Assembly: GCF_043555835.1 (NCBI RefSeq)
Contig: NZ_JBIGHV010000012.1
Location: 62,001-126,000, forward strand
Length of the DNA: 64,000 bases
Source of the DNA: Pelomonas parva
Lineage (GTDB): Bacteria > Pseudomonadota > Gammaproteobacteria > Burkholderiales > Burkholderiaceae_C
Reading direction: 5' to 3'
Of the stretch, positions 17,145-24,799 are shown in pieces. The position numbers and the translations under genes were made by a program. The notes below the pieces were generated by a model, which did not search any database, had not been told where the DNA came from, and was given only the letters and a program-made list of their open reading frames with translations. Within the stretch, counting starts at the first letter, position 1. The number at the start of each line of letters is the position of its first letter.

Positions 17145-18349
17145 AACAAGCTCAGGTTGTCGGGCGCAGGCATTGTCTCGGCGCGGGCCGCTGCCGGTGC
17201 CGCCAGCGCCTCGCTGGCATGCACGAGGTTGCCGATGCGCACGCCCATCAGCCGCAGCCGCTTGTCGAACTTGACGCGCTTGAGGCACAGGCCCACGGCG
17301 TGGCGGATGTCGGCGGCGCTGGTGATGGGGGCCTTCAGCGTCTGGTCGCGCGTGACGGTCACAAAGCCCTCGAAGCGCAGCTTGATGCCCACCGTCTTGC
17401 CGGCGTAGCGCTTGCGGGCGAGGTCGCGCGACAAGCTCTCGCACAGCTCGTCCATGATGCCGCCGAGCAGGGCACGGTCATGCACGGCGTGCAGGTCGCG
17501 CTCGAAGGTGGTCTCGCGGCTGATGGACACGGGCTCGCTGTGCGTGACGACGGGGCGGCTGTCGCGCCCGTGCGAGGCGGCGTGCAGCCACTGGCCGTAG
17601 CTCTCGCCGAACTGCGCGACGAGCCAGGCGGGGTCGGCGGCGGCGATGTCGCCCACCGTCTCCAGCCCCAGCTTGACGAGCTTGTCGCTGGCCTTGGGCC
17701 CGATGCCGTTGATCTTGCGCACGGCCAGTGGCCAGATGCGGGCCGGGATGTCCTCCAGCGTCAGCACGCTGATGCCGTCGGGCTTGTCCAGCTCGCTGGC
17801 GATCTTTGACAGCAGCTTGTTGGGCGTGACGCCGATGGAGCAGGTCAGGCCGGTCGCGCGGCCGACCGAGTTCTTGATCTCGCGCGCCACCGCCTTGGCG
17901 CCGCCCAGCGGGTCGTGGCCGACCGCGTCACGCACGCCGGGCACGTCGCTCAGGTCGATGTAGATCTCGTCGATGCCGCGGTCCTCGATGACCGGCGCGA
18001 CCTCGGCCACGGCCGCCTTGAAGAGCCGCGAATACTTTCGGTAGGCCTCGAAGTCGGCCGGCAGCAAGATGGCGTCCGGCGCGCGCAGGGCGGCTTTCAT
18101 CAAGCCCATGGCCGAGAACACGCCGAGGTCGCGGGCGGCATAGGTGCTGGTCGTGACGACGCCGCGCCCGGTGTAGTGGCGCAGCCGCGCGTACTGCCAG
18201 CTGCCGTCGTCCAGCTGCCGTGGCGCATCCGCCCGCCGCCCGCCAATGACGACCGCCTCGCCCTTGAGCTGCGGATAACGCAGCAGCTCGACGGATGCGT
18301 AGAAGGCATCCATGTCGAGGTGGGCGATCCAGCGGGGTGGCTGCTGCAT
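17141..18349 (-). CDS. dinB: DNA polymerase IV (Y-family translesion polymerase)
   Basis: The product is 402 residues from ATG 18349, just ahead of WIAHLDMDAFYASVELLR, the first catalytic motif. A TTG 60 bases further upstream would add 20 residues without homology. The second catalytic motif is RGIDEIYIDLSD (SIDEAYLD in E. coli). The helix-hairpin-helix segment KINGIGPKASDKLVKLGLETVGDI and the little-finger domain follow. The extreme C-terminus PDNLSLF matches the beta-clamp binding motif (QLxLF-like). It bypasses lesions by error-prone synthesis. Its stop overlaps the helicase start; no convincing LexA box was seen upstream. Confidence 0.9.
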   Translation of the reverse strand: MQQPPRWIAHLDMDAFYASVELLRYPQLKGEAVVIGGRRADAPRQLDDGSWQYARLRHYTGRGVVTTSTYAARDLGVFSAMGLMKAALRAPDAILLPADFEAYRKYSRLFKAAVAEVAPVIEDRGIDEIYIDLSDVPGVRDAVGHDPLGGAKAVAREIKNSVGRATGLTCSIGVTPNKLLSKIASELDKPDGISVLTLEDIPARIWPLAVRKINGIGPKASDKLVKLGLETVGDIAAADPAWLVAQFGESYGQWLHAASHGRDSRPVVTHSEPVSISRETTFERDLHAVHDRALLGGIMDELCESLSRDLARKRYAGKTVGIKLRFEGFVTVTRDQTLKAPITSAADIRHAVGLCLKRVKFDKRLRLMGVRIGNLVHASEALAAPAAARAETMPAPDNLSLF

Positions 18350-18571
18350 GGGGTCGAGATTGTCGGCGGGGGTGCTGACACGGAGGGGCAGCAGGCTGCT
18401 CAGGATCAACGGTCATAAATGATCGAAACGTGCCGGCGATTGGCCGGCCAGCCCGTGGTGGCAAGGGTTTCCATGGTGTCGGGGTAGTTGCCACCTTCAA
18501 ACGTGGGAGGTGTGTCGCGGAAATCGGGGACGGTCTGTCTTACTGGAGCTGACGCCAACCTGTCTGCGTTG

Positions 18572-18587
18572 TGGCACGGCTTATGCA
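18572..18587 (+). promoter_or_regulatory. Sigma-54 (RpoN) -24/-12 promoter for PEP-CTERM gene
   Basis: TGGCACGGCTTATGCA matches the consensus TGGCACGNNNNTTGCA at every defined base except one T to A. The invariant GG and GC are exactly ten bases apart. The PEP-CTERM start codon is 80 bases downstream. The rest of the 317-base gap between dinB and this gene (18350-18571) holds nothing recognisable. Zoogloea-type and related betaproteobacterial PEP-CTERM genes are known to be RpoN-controlled through PrsK/PrsR. Confidence 0.7.
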
Positions 18588-18666
18588 CCAGTCGATTGCT
18601 CGGTGCCCAGCAGCTGATGGCGAGGCCCATAGGCACCGGCAACCAAAGCCACAACAGGAGACATAA

Positions 18667-19299
18667 ATGATCAAGAAGATGTTTGCGCTAGCGGCGTTCG
18701 CGGCCATGGCGCCGTTCACGGCGAATGCTGCGCTGACGACGCTGACGGTGGCGGACGGCTGGCCTCCCGTCGGCAGTTCCGGCCTGGGCGCCGTGCTGTT
18801 CAATGCGGTGGAAGACAACGGCGTCAAGGTCGCCATGGGCGCCCACGCCTACAAGAACAGCGCCTACCTGCCGAACGACGGCGAGCGCAATTTCTACGCG
18901 CAGAACGGCGTCTACGCGCCCGACGGCAAGAACTACGCGAACTGGAGTTTCGACTTCGTCTACGACATCCGCAGCTGCCAGGGCTGCAAGGTCTGGCTGG
19001 GCATCGACACCGACAGCAGCGCCGGCGTCAGCTACACCGACATCGACCTGCTCTCCTTCGGCCTGCCGACGATGCTGGCGGAGTCGTGGAACCTGGAGAT
19101 GTCCTTCCTGACGACGCCGGGCTTCAACTTCAACCCCTACATGCCCAGTTCGACGGACTTCCGCCTGTTCGTGACCAGCGCCACCGGTGCGACGCTGGCT
19201 TCTACCGACATCACGGTCCACGTGCCCGAGCCGGCGTCGATGGCGCTTGTCGGCGTCGCGTTGGCCGGCCTGGGCCTGGCGCGCCGCCGCCGCAGTTGA
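18667..19299 (+). CDS. PEP-CTERM sorting-signal exported protein
   Basis: The product is 210 residues. A signal peptide (MIKKMFALAAFAAMAPFTANA) precedes a beta-rich domain of about 165 residues. The C-terminus carries a complete PEP-CTERM tail: VPEPASM, a hydrophobic helix, and RRRRS. Such proteins are exported, cut by exosortase and attached to the outer surface or extracellular polymer. A good ribosome-binding site (AGGAG) precedes the ATG. The body contains a CxxC pair (RSCQGCKVW), probably a disulfide. No exosortase gene is in the window, so processing depends on a distant locus. Ligand or structural role unknown. Confidence 0.88.
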   Translation: MIKKMFALAAFAAMAPFTANAALTTLTVADGWPPVGSSGLGAVLFNAVEDNGVKVAMGAHAYKNSAYLPNDGERNFYAQNGVYAPDGKNYANWSFDFVYDIRSCQGCKVWLGIDTDSSAGVSYTDIDLLSFGLPTMLAESWNLEMSFLTTPGFNFNPYMPSSTDFRLFVTSATGATLASTDITVHVPEPASMALVGVALAGLGLARRRRS

Positions 19300-19319
19300 C
19301 GCTGCGTGCGCAAACAACG

Positions 19320-19341
19320 AGCGGCCTGCGGGCCGCTTTTT
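19320..19341 (+). terminator. Rho-independent terminator after PEP-CTERM gene
   Basis: AGCGGCC-TGC-GGGCCGCT followed by TTTT lies 21 bases after the stop codon. It is a GC-rich stem with a short loop and a T-run, and should end the PEP-CTERM transcript before the patatin gene. Confidence 0.8.
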
Positions 19342-19379
19342 CATGGGCGCGTGATGGCGACTCGGCACAATCGACGGCC

Positions 19380-20798
19380 ATGCCCGAAGCGACCTTGCCC
19401 TCCCATGCGACCTTGGGTCGCCGCCTGTTGCTCGCGCTGGCGGCGCTGCTGCTCGCCGCCTGCGCCGGCTCGCCGCTGAACCCGCCGCGCAACAAGCCCG
19501 CCGTGGCCGAGCCCGTACGGCGCGTGCCCGGTGCGCTGGACAGCGACACCTTCGTCGCGCTGAGCTTTTCCGGTGGCGGCCTGCGGGCGGCTGCCTTCGC
19601 GCAAGGTGTGCTGGAGGGCTTGAAGGATCAGCCGTCCGCGCGCGACCGCAGCTTGCTGGACGAGGTGAGCTTCATCACCAGCGTGTCCGGCGGCTCGCTG
19701 ACGGCGGCCTATTTCGGCCTGCATGGGCCCGCTGGCATGGGCGAGTTCCGCAACAAGGTGCTGCAGCGCGACGGTGAAGCCGGCCTGCGCTTCAGCCTGC
19801 TCAACCCGACCAACCTGATGCGGCTGTTTGCTGGCGGGCTCAACGACCGCAGCAACCTGAACGACTGGCTGGACCGCGATGTCTTCCGTGGCGCGACCTT
19901 TGCCGATCTGTTCCGCCGCCAGCGCCCGGTCGTCTGGATCAACGCCAGCAACACCCAGTACCGGCTGGCCTTTGCCTTCCACGAGCGCGCCTTCGATGCG
20001 ATCTGCAGCGACCTGGCGAGCTTCCCGGTGTCCGAGGCGGTGGCGGCGTCCATGGCCGTGCCGCTGTTCTTCGCGCCCGTCGTGCTGGAGAAGTTCCCCG
20101 AGGCCTGCCCCACTCCGCTGCCGGCGGCCGCGCCGCCACGGGACATGGTCCGCGATGACCAGTACCGCCTGCGCCTGGCCCTGCAGCGCGCGCTCAGGGA
20201 CTTTCGCGACCCCAAGGCCGGCCGCTACCTGAAGCTGGTGGATGGCGGCGTGACGGACAACCTTGGCCTCGTCAGCATCCTGCAAAGCCGCGTGTTGCTG
20301 AACACGCCCTATGGCCCGATCAGTGAGCGGGACGCTGTGTCGATGCGGCGCACGCTGTTCATCGTCGTCGACGCCGGCCAGGGCCCCAGCGGCGACTGGG
20401 GCCGCGAGGTGGCAGGGCCTTCCGGCCTGGACATCGCCACCGCTGCGGTCGACACGGCCATCGAAAGCACGATGCGCATGAGCTACGCCTACTTCGTGCC
20501 CATGGTGCGCAACTGGGAGCGCGACATCGTCACCTACCGCTGCTCGCTGCCGGACGACCGCAAGGCGGCGCTGGTGGCGCTGAACCCGGACTGGCGCTGC
20601 GAAGACATCCATTTCGACGTGACGCAGATCAGCTTCGCCGACCTGCCCGAAGCGGAAGAGGCAGCACTCAACGCCATCCCGACCCGGCTCAAGCTGCCGG
20701 CCGAACAGATCGACCAGCTCGTCGCCGCCGCGCGTCGCGCGGTGGCGGCGGATGCGGTGGTCAGGCGTTTTGCGGCGAAGGTGCAGCGCGGCGAGTAG
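19380..20798 (+). CDS. Patatin-like phospholipase, lipoprotein
   Basis: The product is 472 residues. A lipoprotein signal ends at LLAACAGS, so the enzyme is lipid-anchored. The patatin fold is shown by the oxyanion-hole loop FSGGGLRAAAFAQGVLEGL, the nucleophile elbow ITSVSGGSLTAAYFG (SxSxG form of the GxSxG motif) and the catalytic Asp in VDGGVTDNLGL. It should hydrolyse acyl esters of lipids. About 140 extra residues follow the catalytic Asp and may modulate access to membrane lipids. The ATG at 19380 is chosen because it starts the signal peptide; an upstream extension overlaps the preceding gene. Confidence 0.88.
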   Translation: MPEATLPSHATLGRRLLLALAALLLAACAGSPLNPPRNKPAVAEPVRRVPGALDSDTFVALSFSGGGLRAAAFAQGVLEGLKDQPSARDRSLLDEVSFITSVSGGSLTAAYFGLHGPAGMGEFRNKVLQRDGEAGLRFSLLNPTNLMRLFAGGLNDRSNLNDWLDRDVFRGATFADLFRRQRPVVWINASNTQYRLAFAFHERAFDAICSDLASFPVSEAVAASMAVPLFFAPVVLEKFPEACPTPLPAAAPPRDMVRDDQYRLRLALQRALRDFRDPKAGRYLKLVDGGVTDNLGLVSILQSRVLLNTPYGPISERDAVSMRRTLFIVVDAGQGPSGDWGREVAGPSGLDIATAAVDTAIESTMRMSYAYFVPMVRNWERDIVTYRCSLPDDRKAALVALNPDWRCEDIHFDVTQISFADLPEAEEAALNAIPTRLKLPAEQIDQLVAAARRAVAADAVVRRFAAKVQRGE

Positions 20799-20807
20799 GG
20801 CCTGCCC

Positions 20808-21788
20808 TCACCACAGGCCGTGCACCTGCGGCGCGATGCGGCGCTGGTAGAGGTCGGCCAGCGCGTCCATCAACGGCGCGGGCAGGGCGGCGATGTCGGC
20901 GGCGCTGACGTTCTCGTCCACCTGAGCCGGCGTGCGGCCACCGGGGATGGCGGTCGTGACGGCTTCGTGCATCAAGATCCAGCGCAGCGCGAGGCGGGCC
21001 ATGCTGACGCCCTCGGGCAGCAGCTTGCGCAGTTCCTCGACGGCGGCCAGGCCTTGCTCGAAGTCCACGCCCGAGAAGGTCTCGCCCTTGTCGAAGGCCT
21101 CGCCCTGGCGGTTGAAGCCGCGGTGGTCGTCGGCGGCGAACTTGCTGTCGCGCGTGAACTTGCCACTGAGCATGCCGCTGGACAGCGGCAGCCGCGCCAG
21201 CACGCCCACCTGGGCCGCTTGCGCCGCCGGCAGGAAGACTTCGGCCGGCCGCTGGCGGAACAGGTTGAAGATGATCTGCACGGACTGCACGCCGGGGAAC
21301 TTCAGCGCTGCCAGGGCTTCGTCGATGCGCTCGACGCTGACGCCGTAGTGGCGCAGCTTGCCTTCCTTCACCAGGTCGTCCAGCGCGCCGAAGACTTCGG
21401 GCATCGTGTAGACGGCGCTGGGCGGGCAATGCAGTTGCAGCAGCTCGATGGCGTCGGTGTCGAGGTTCTGCAGGCTGCGCTCGATGAAGGGGCGCAGGTT
21501 CAGGTAGCCCTCGGCCACATGCGGGTTCAGGCGCCGGCCGGCCTTGGTGGCGACATGGAAGGCGTCGCTCGGGCGCTCGCGCTTCAGGCGGGCGAGCAGG
21601 CGCTCGCTGTGGCCGTCGCCGTAGACGTCGGCCGTGTCGAAGAAGTTCACGCCACGGTCCAGCGCGTGGTGCAGCGCGGCCATCGCTGCCGTGTCGTCGG
21701 TGTCGCCCCAGGTGCCGCCAATGGCCCAGGCGCCGAAGCCGATCGAGGAGATGTTCAGGCCGGTGCGGCCGAGGGGGCGATAGATCAT
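20808..21788 (-). CDS. Aldo/keto reductase
   Basis: The product is 326 residues, the usual length for an NADPH-dependent aldo/keto reductase of the YghZ/Tas-like group. Visible motifs are the start MIYRPLGRTGLNISSIGFGAWAIGG in outline, catalytic Asp and Tyr in NFFDTADVYGDGHSE, Lys in HVATKAG, and the cofactor-binding segment AIPGGRTPAQVDEN near the C-terminus. The physiological substrate (an aldehyde or ketone) is not predictable. The ATG at 21788 gives the exact family N-terminus; an upstream in-frame ATG would have to read through the PhoH terminator. It converges on the patatin gene with 9 bases between them. Confidence 0.88.
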   Translation of the reverse strand: MIYRPLGRTGLNISSIGFGAWAIGGTWGDTDDTAAMAALHHALDRGVNFFDTADVYGDGHSERLLARLKRERPSDAFHVATKAGRRLNPHVAEGYLNLRPFIERSLQNLDTDAIELLQLHCPPSAVYTMPEVFGALDDLVKEGKLRHYGVSVERIDEALAALKFPGVQSVQIIFNLFRQRPAEVFLPAAQAAQVGVLARLPLSSGMLSGKFTRDSKFAADDHRGFNRQGEAFDKGETFSGVDFEQGLAAVEELRKLLPEGVSMARLALRWILMHEAVTTAIPGGRTPAQVDENVSAADIAALPAPLMDALADLYQRRIAPQVHGLW

Positions 21789-21798
21789 GTGCGGTCCC

Positions 21799-21832
21799 AA
21801 AAAGAAAACCGCGCGCCGGCAGGGCGTGCGGT
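21799..21832 (-). terminator. Rho-independent terminator after PIN-PhoH gene
   Basis: Read on the minus strand, ACCGCACGCC-loop-GGCGCGCGGT forms a ten-base-pair stem with one mismatch, followed by TTTTCTTTTT. It lies 45 bases after the PhoH stop and only 10 bases ahead of the aldo/keto reductase start, so the reductase needs its own promoter or readthrough. Confidence 0.75.
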
Positions 21833-21876
21833 CTTTAAATGTTAGCGCGAACAACAGGCCCTTGCGGGCCTGGGGC

Positions 21877-23550
21877 CTAGAGGACTTCCGAAGCGAAATC
21901 CGCCAGCCGCGAGCGCTCGCCGCGTGCCAGCGTCACATGGCCGCTGTGCGCCCAGCCCTTGAAGCGGTCGACGGCGAAGGTCAGGCCCGAACTGCCCTCG
22001 GTGAGGTAGGGCGTGTCGATCTGCGCCAGGTTGCCCAGGCAGACGATCTTGGTGCCCGGGCCGGCGCGCGTGATCAACGTCTTCATCTGCTTGGGCGTCA
22101 GGTTCTGGGCCTCGTCGATGATGACGAACTTGTTCAGGAAGGTCCGCCCGCGCATGAAGTTCAGGCTCTTGATCTTGATCTTGCTGCGCACCAGGTCCTG
22201 GGTGGCCGCGCGGCCCCACTCGCCGGCGGACGAGCCGCCCTTGGCCAGCACTTCGAGGTTGTCGTCCAGGGCGCCCATCCAGGGGCCCATCTTTTCTTCC
22301 TCGGTGCCCGGCAGGAAGCCAATGTCCTCGCCCACCGGCACCGTCACGCGGGTGACGATGATCTCGCTGTAGCGGCGGTCATCGAACACCTGCGCCAGCG
22401 CGGCGGCCAGCGTCATCAGCGTCTTGCCGGTGCCTGCGGTGCCGGTCAGCGTGATGAAGTCGCACTCCGGGTCCATCAGCAGGTTGAGCGCGAAGTTCTG
22501 CTCGCGGTTGCGTGAGGTCACGCCCCAGACGGAATGCTTCTGGTTGCCGTAGTCCTTCAGCGTGCGCAGCACCGCCGTCTTGCCGGTGATCTCGGTGACC
22601 TTGGCATACAGCGGCGTCGCGCCCGGCGCCTCCAGGTAGACCAGCTCGTTGATCAGCAGCGTGGGTACCAGCGGGCCGCTGATGCGGTAGAAGGTCGTGC
22701 CGCCTTGCTGCCAGCTCTCCATGGTCTTGCCATGGCGCTCCCAGAAGTCCGACGGCAACGCCTGCACGCCGGTGTAGAGCAGGTCCGAATCTTCCAGCGT
22801 CTTGTCGTTGCGGTAGTCCTCGGCCGGCAGACCCAACGCGCGGGCCTTGATGCGCATGTTGATGTCCTTGGACACCAGCACCACTTCGCGGCCCGGGTGG
22901 CGGTTCTTCAGTGCCTGGACGACGCCGAGGATCTGGTTGTCCGCCTTGCCCTGCGGCAGGCCCTGGGGCAGCGGCGTGTCGATCAGCTCGGTCTGGAAGA
23001 ACAGCTTGCCCTCGGCCTCGCGGTGGCCGGTGCCGGCCAGCGACAAGCCCTTGGACATTTCCTCGATGCCGCTGGTCTTCAGGCTGGCCGCGAGCTGGTC
23101 CAGTTCACGGCTGACCTGACGCACGTTGCGGGCGACCTCGGTCATGCCCTTCTTGTGCCCGTCCAGCTCTTCCAGCGTGATCATGGGCAGGAAGACGTCG
23201 TGCTCCTCGAAGCGGAACAGCGACATCGGGTCGTGCATCAGCACGTTCGTGTCCAGCACGAAGAGCTTGGCCGCCTCGGCCGGCTTGCGTGTGCGTTTGG
23301 GCGCGGCGGTCTTGGCAGGCGCCTTGCTCGCCGACTTGGTCGGCAGCGCCGATTTGGCGGCGGGGCTGGAGGCGGGGGTGGGGAGGCGCAGCACTTCGGC
23401 TGTCGGCGCCGCAGCCGGCGCGGAGGCCGGCGCAACGACGGGCGCGATGTGCGGCCGGTCGGCGCGCGGTTTGCTGGGGGTCAGATCGGCCGAGTAAGCA
23501 GTGGCATCGAGGCGGCTGGCGCGTTGTGCAGGAGGCTTAGGCAGTGGCAT
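21877..23550 (-). CDS. PIN domain-PhoH ATPase fusion (YlaK-like)
   Basis: The product is about 557 residues. A Pro/Ala/Lys-rich disordered N-terminus of about 95 residues precedes a PIN nuclease domain (KLFVLDTNVLMHDPMSLF, then TLEELDGHKKG, with a further acidic residue in VSKDINMRIKA). The C-terminal PhoH ATPase has Walker A LTGTAGTGKTLMTLA and Walker B FVIIDEAQNLT. PhoH2-type PIN-PhoH proteins are RNA-unwinding RNases. ATG 23550 is preferred; an upstream ATG at 23604 would place coding sequence over the Bcp terminator. No antitoxin partner is adjacent. Confidence 0.85.
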   Translation of the reverse strand: MPLPKPPAQRASRLDATAYSADLTPSKPRADRPHIAPVVAPASAPAAAPTAEVLRLPTPASSPAAKSALPTKSASKAPAKTAAPKRTRKPAEAAKLFVLDTNVLMHDPMSLFRFEEHDVFLPMITLEELDGHKKGMTEVARNVRQVSRELDQLAASLKTSGIEEMSKGLSLAGTGHREAEGKLFFQTELIDTPLPQGLPQGKADNQILGVVQALKNRHPGREVVLVSKDINMRIKARALGLPAEDYRNDKTLEDSDLLYTGVQALPSDFWERHGKTMESWQQGGTTFYRISGPLVPTLLINELVYLEAPGATPLYAKVTEITGKTAVLRTLKDYGNQKHSVWGVTSRNREQNFALNLLMDPECDFITLTGTAGTGKTLMTLAAALAQVFDDRRYSEIIVTRVTVPVGEDIGFLPGTEEEKMGPWMGALDDNLEVLAKGGSSAGEWGRAATQDLVRSKIKIKSLNFMRGRTFLNKFVIIDEAQNLTPKQMKTLITRAGPGTKIVCLGNLAQIDTPYLTEGSSGLTFAVDRFKGWAHSGHVTLARGERSRLADFASEVL

Positions 23551-23602
23551 GTACGGCGGAGTGACGACAGGTGGACCCCCTGCGATCCAGGCTCCAGAAA
23601 GC

Positions 23603-23631
23603 AAAAAGCCGCACAGGATGAGTGCGGCTTT
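23603..23631 (-). terminator. Rho-independent terminator after bcp
   Basis: On the minus strand, AAGCCGCAC-TCATCCT-GTGCGGCTTTTTGC gives a perfect GC-rich stem followed by five T residues, about 85 bases after the peroxiredoxin stop. The complementary strand also has a short T-run, so it may work both ways. Confidence 0.85.
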
Positions 23632-23716
23632 GCAGTCTGAGACAAGGTTTCGGCCCGGGGCATGCGCTGATTATGCACATCCTGCGGGCACCCGCCGTGT
23701 CAGAGAACAACGCTGG

Positions 23717-24196
23717 TCAGGCAGCTTCCTTCTTCAGGCCCTTGACCGCCTTCAGCACCTCATCGACATGGCCGGCGACCTTGATGCCGCGCCATTCGCC
23801 CACCAGGATGCCGTTTGGCGCGATCAGGAAGGTCGAGCGCTCGATGCCCTTGACCTTCTTGCCGTACATGATCTTGTTCTTGACCACGCCGAACATATGG
23901 CAGAGCTTTTCTTCGGTGTCGGCGATCAGTTCGAACGGCAGTTCCAGCGCCTGCTTGAACTTGTCATGCGAGGCCATGTTGTCGCGCGAGACGCCGAACA
24001 CGATGGCGCCGGCCTTCACGAAGTCCTTGTGGCGATCACGGAATTGCATCGCCTCGGTGGTACAACCGGGTGTGTTGTCTTTCGGGTAGAAATACAGCAC
24101 GACCGACTTGCCCAGGAAGGCGTTGGCGGTGAACTTCACGCCGCCGGTGGCTTGAGCCTCAATTTCCGGCAGGGGTTTGTTGAGCGCAGGCGTCAT
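23717..24196 (-). CDS. bcp: Thiol peroxidase Bcp/PrxQ (1-Cys type)
   Basis: The product is 159 residues. The peroxidatic cysteine is Cys45 in YFYPKDNTPGCTTEAMQFRD, the Bcp/PrxQ active site. The position five residues later, where E. coli Bcp has its resolving Cys, is Met here. The only other Cys (EEKLCHMFG) sits near residue 100, a site used by another PrxQ subgroup, so resolution may use that residue or an external thiol. It reduces hydrogen peroxide and organic hydroperoxides in the cytoplasm. ATG 24196 begins MTPALNKPLPEIEA, as in homologues; an earlier in-frame ATG adds five residues. Confidence 0.9.
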   Translation of the reverse strand: MTPALNKPLPEIEAQATGGVKFTANAFLGKSVVLYFYPKDNTPGCTTEAMQFRDRHKDFVKAGAIVFGVSRDNMASHDKFKQALELPFELIADTEEKLCHMFGVVKNKIMYGKKVKGIERSTFLIAPNGILVGEWRGIKVAGHVDEVLKAVKGLKKEAA

Positions 24197-24290
24197 TGGG
24201 GGGTGCGGCAAGTTGGGCTTGCGGGGTCTCCGGGTCGTGACTGCTGCGTGTGCAGCAATTCACGCGGGCGCCCGCATGCAATAGCCAGCA

Positions 24291-24296
24291 ATTATA
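24291..24296 (-). promoter_or_regulatory. Possible sigma-70 -10 element for bcp
   Basis: The minus strand reads CCTATAATTGC, a perfect TATAAT, about 95 bases upstream of the bcp start in otherwise GC-rich sequence. No convincing -35 hexamer is seen at 16-18 bases. A small GCTGC-GTGT-GCAGC hairpin lies between it and the gene. Confidence 0.35.
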
Positions 24297-24326
24297 GGGC
24301 CTTGTCCTACCCAGGGGTCGGGCAGC

Positions 24327-24701
24327 TTATCCCTCGATCAGCAGCGCCGCCAGCACATTGCGGCCTTCGCTGGCCAGCACGTTGTAAGTGCGGCATGCCG
24401 CCGCCAGGTCCATGACCTCGAAACCGATGCGCGCTTCCACCAGCCCGCGCCACAAGGCCGGGCTCGGAAAGCGTAGCTTCGCACCGCTGCCGAAGACGAC
24501 CAGCTCCGGGTTCAGTGCCTTGATCGCTTCGAAATGCGAGGCTTGAAGTTCTTCGAAGCGCGAAGGCGCCCAGGCGGCCACGTCGCCCCTCCAGGGCACG
24601 AGCACGCTGGCCGTGTGGGGCCGGCCGTTGACCCAGACGCCACTGGCGTCGTGGCGTGAAATGCTGTTGCCGCCTTGCGGCTCGTCGAGCTGGAACTTCA
24701 T
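24327..24701 (-). CDS. Mth938-like (DUF498/NDUFAF3-type) domain protein
   Basis: The product is 124 residues, a single Mth938 domain. Conserved landmarks are the N-terminal strand region ISRHDASGVWVNGR, SVLVPWRGDVAAW, PELVVFGSGAKLRFPSPAL and the C-terminal AACRTYNVLASEGRNVLAALLIEG. In mitochondria the homologous NDUFAF3 helps assemble respiratory complex I; in bacteria the function is unproven. It is divergent from alaA, whose start lies about 100 bases away, and is placed between two housekeeping loci, as is common in this order of bacteria. Confidence 0.85.
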   Translation of the reverse strand: MKFQLDEPQGGNSISRHDASGVWVNGRPHTASVLVPWRGDVAAWAPSRFEELQASHFEAIKALNPELVVFGSGAKLRFPSPALWRGLVEARIGFEVMDLAAACRTYNVLASEGRNVLAALLIEG

Positions 24702-24799
24702 CGGGGCGCGAGTGTCGCCCAGAACGCGTTGGGCATGCTCGGCCCTTTAAACTTCGGGGTTCCCCTGTACCGCAGCGAATGCTGCTTCCGGAGCCCCTT

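Noticed and set aside
18350..18571. LexA-type SOS box upstream of dinB
   Set aside because: No CTGT-N8-ACAG match was found in this stretch.
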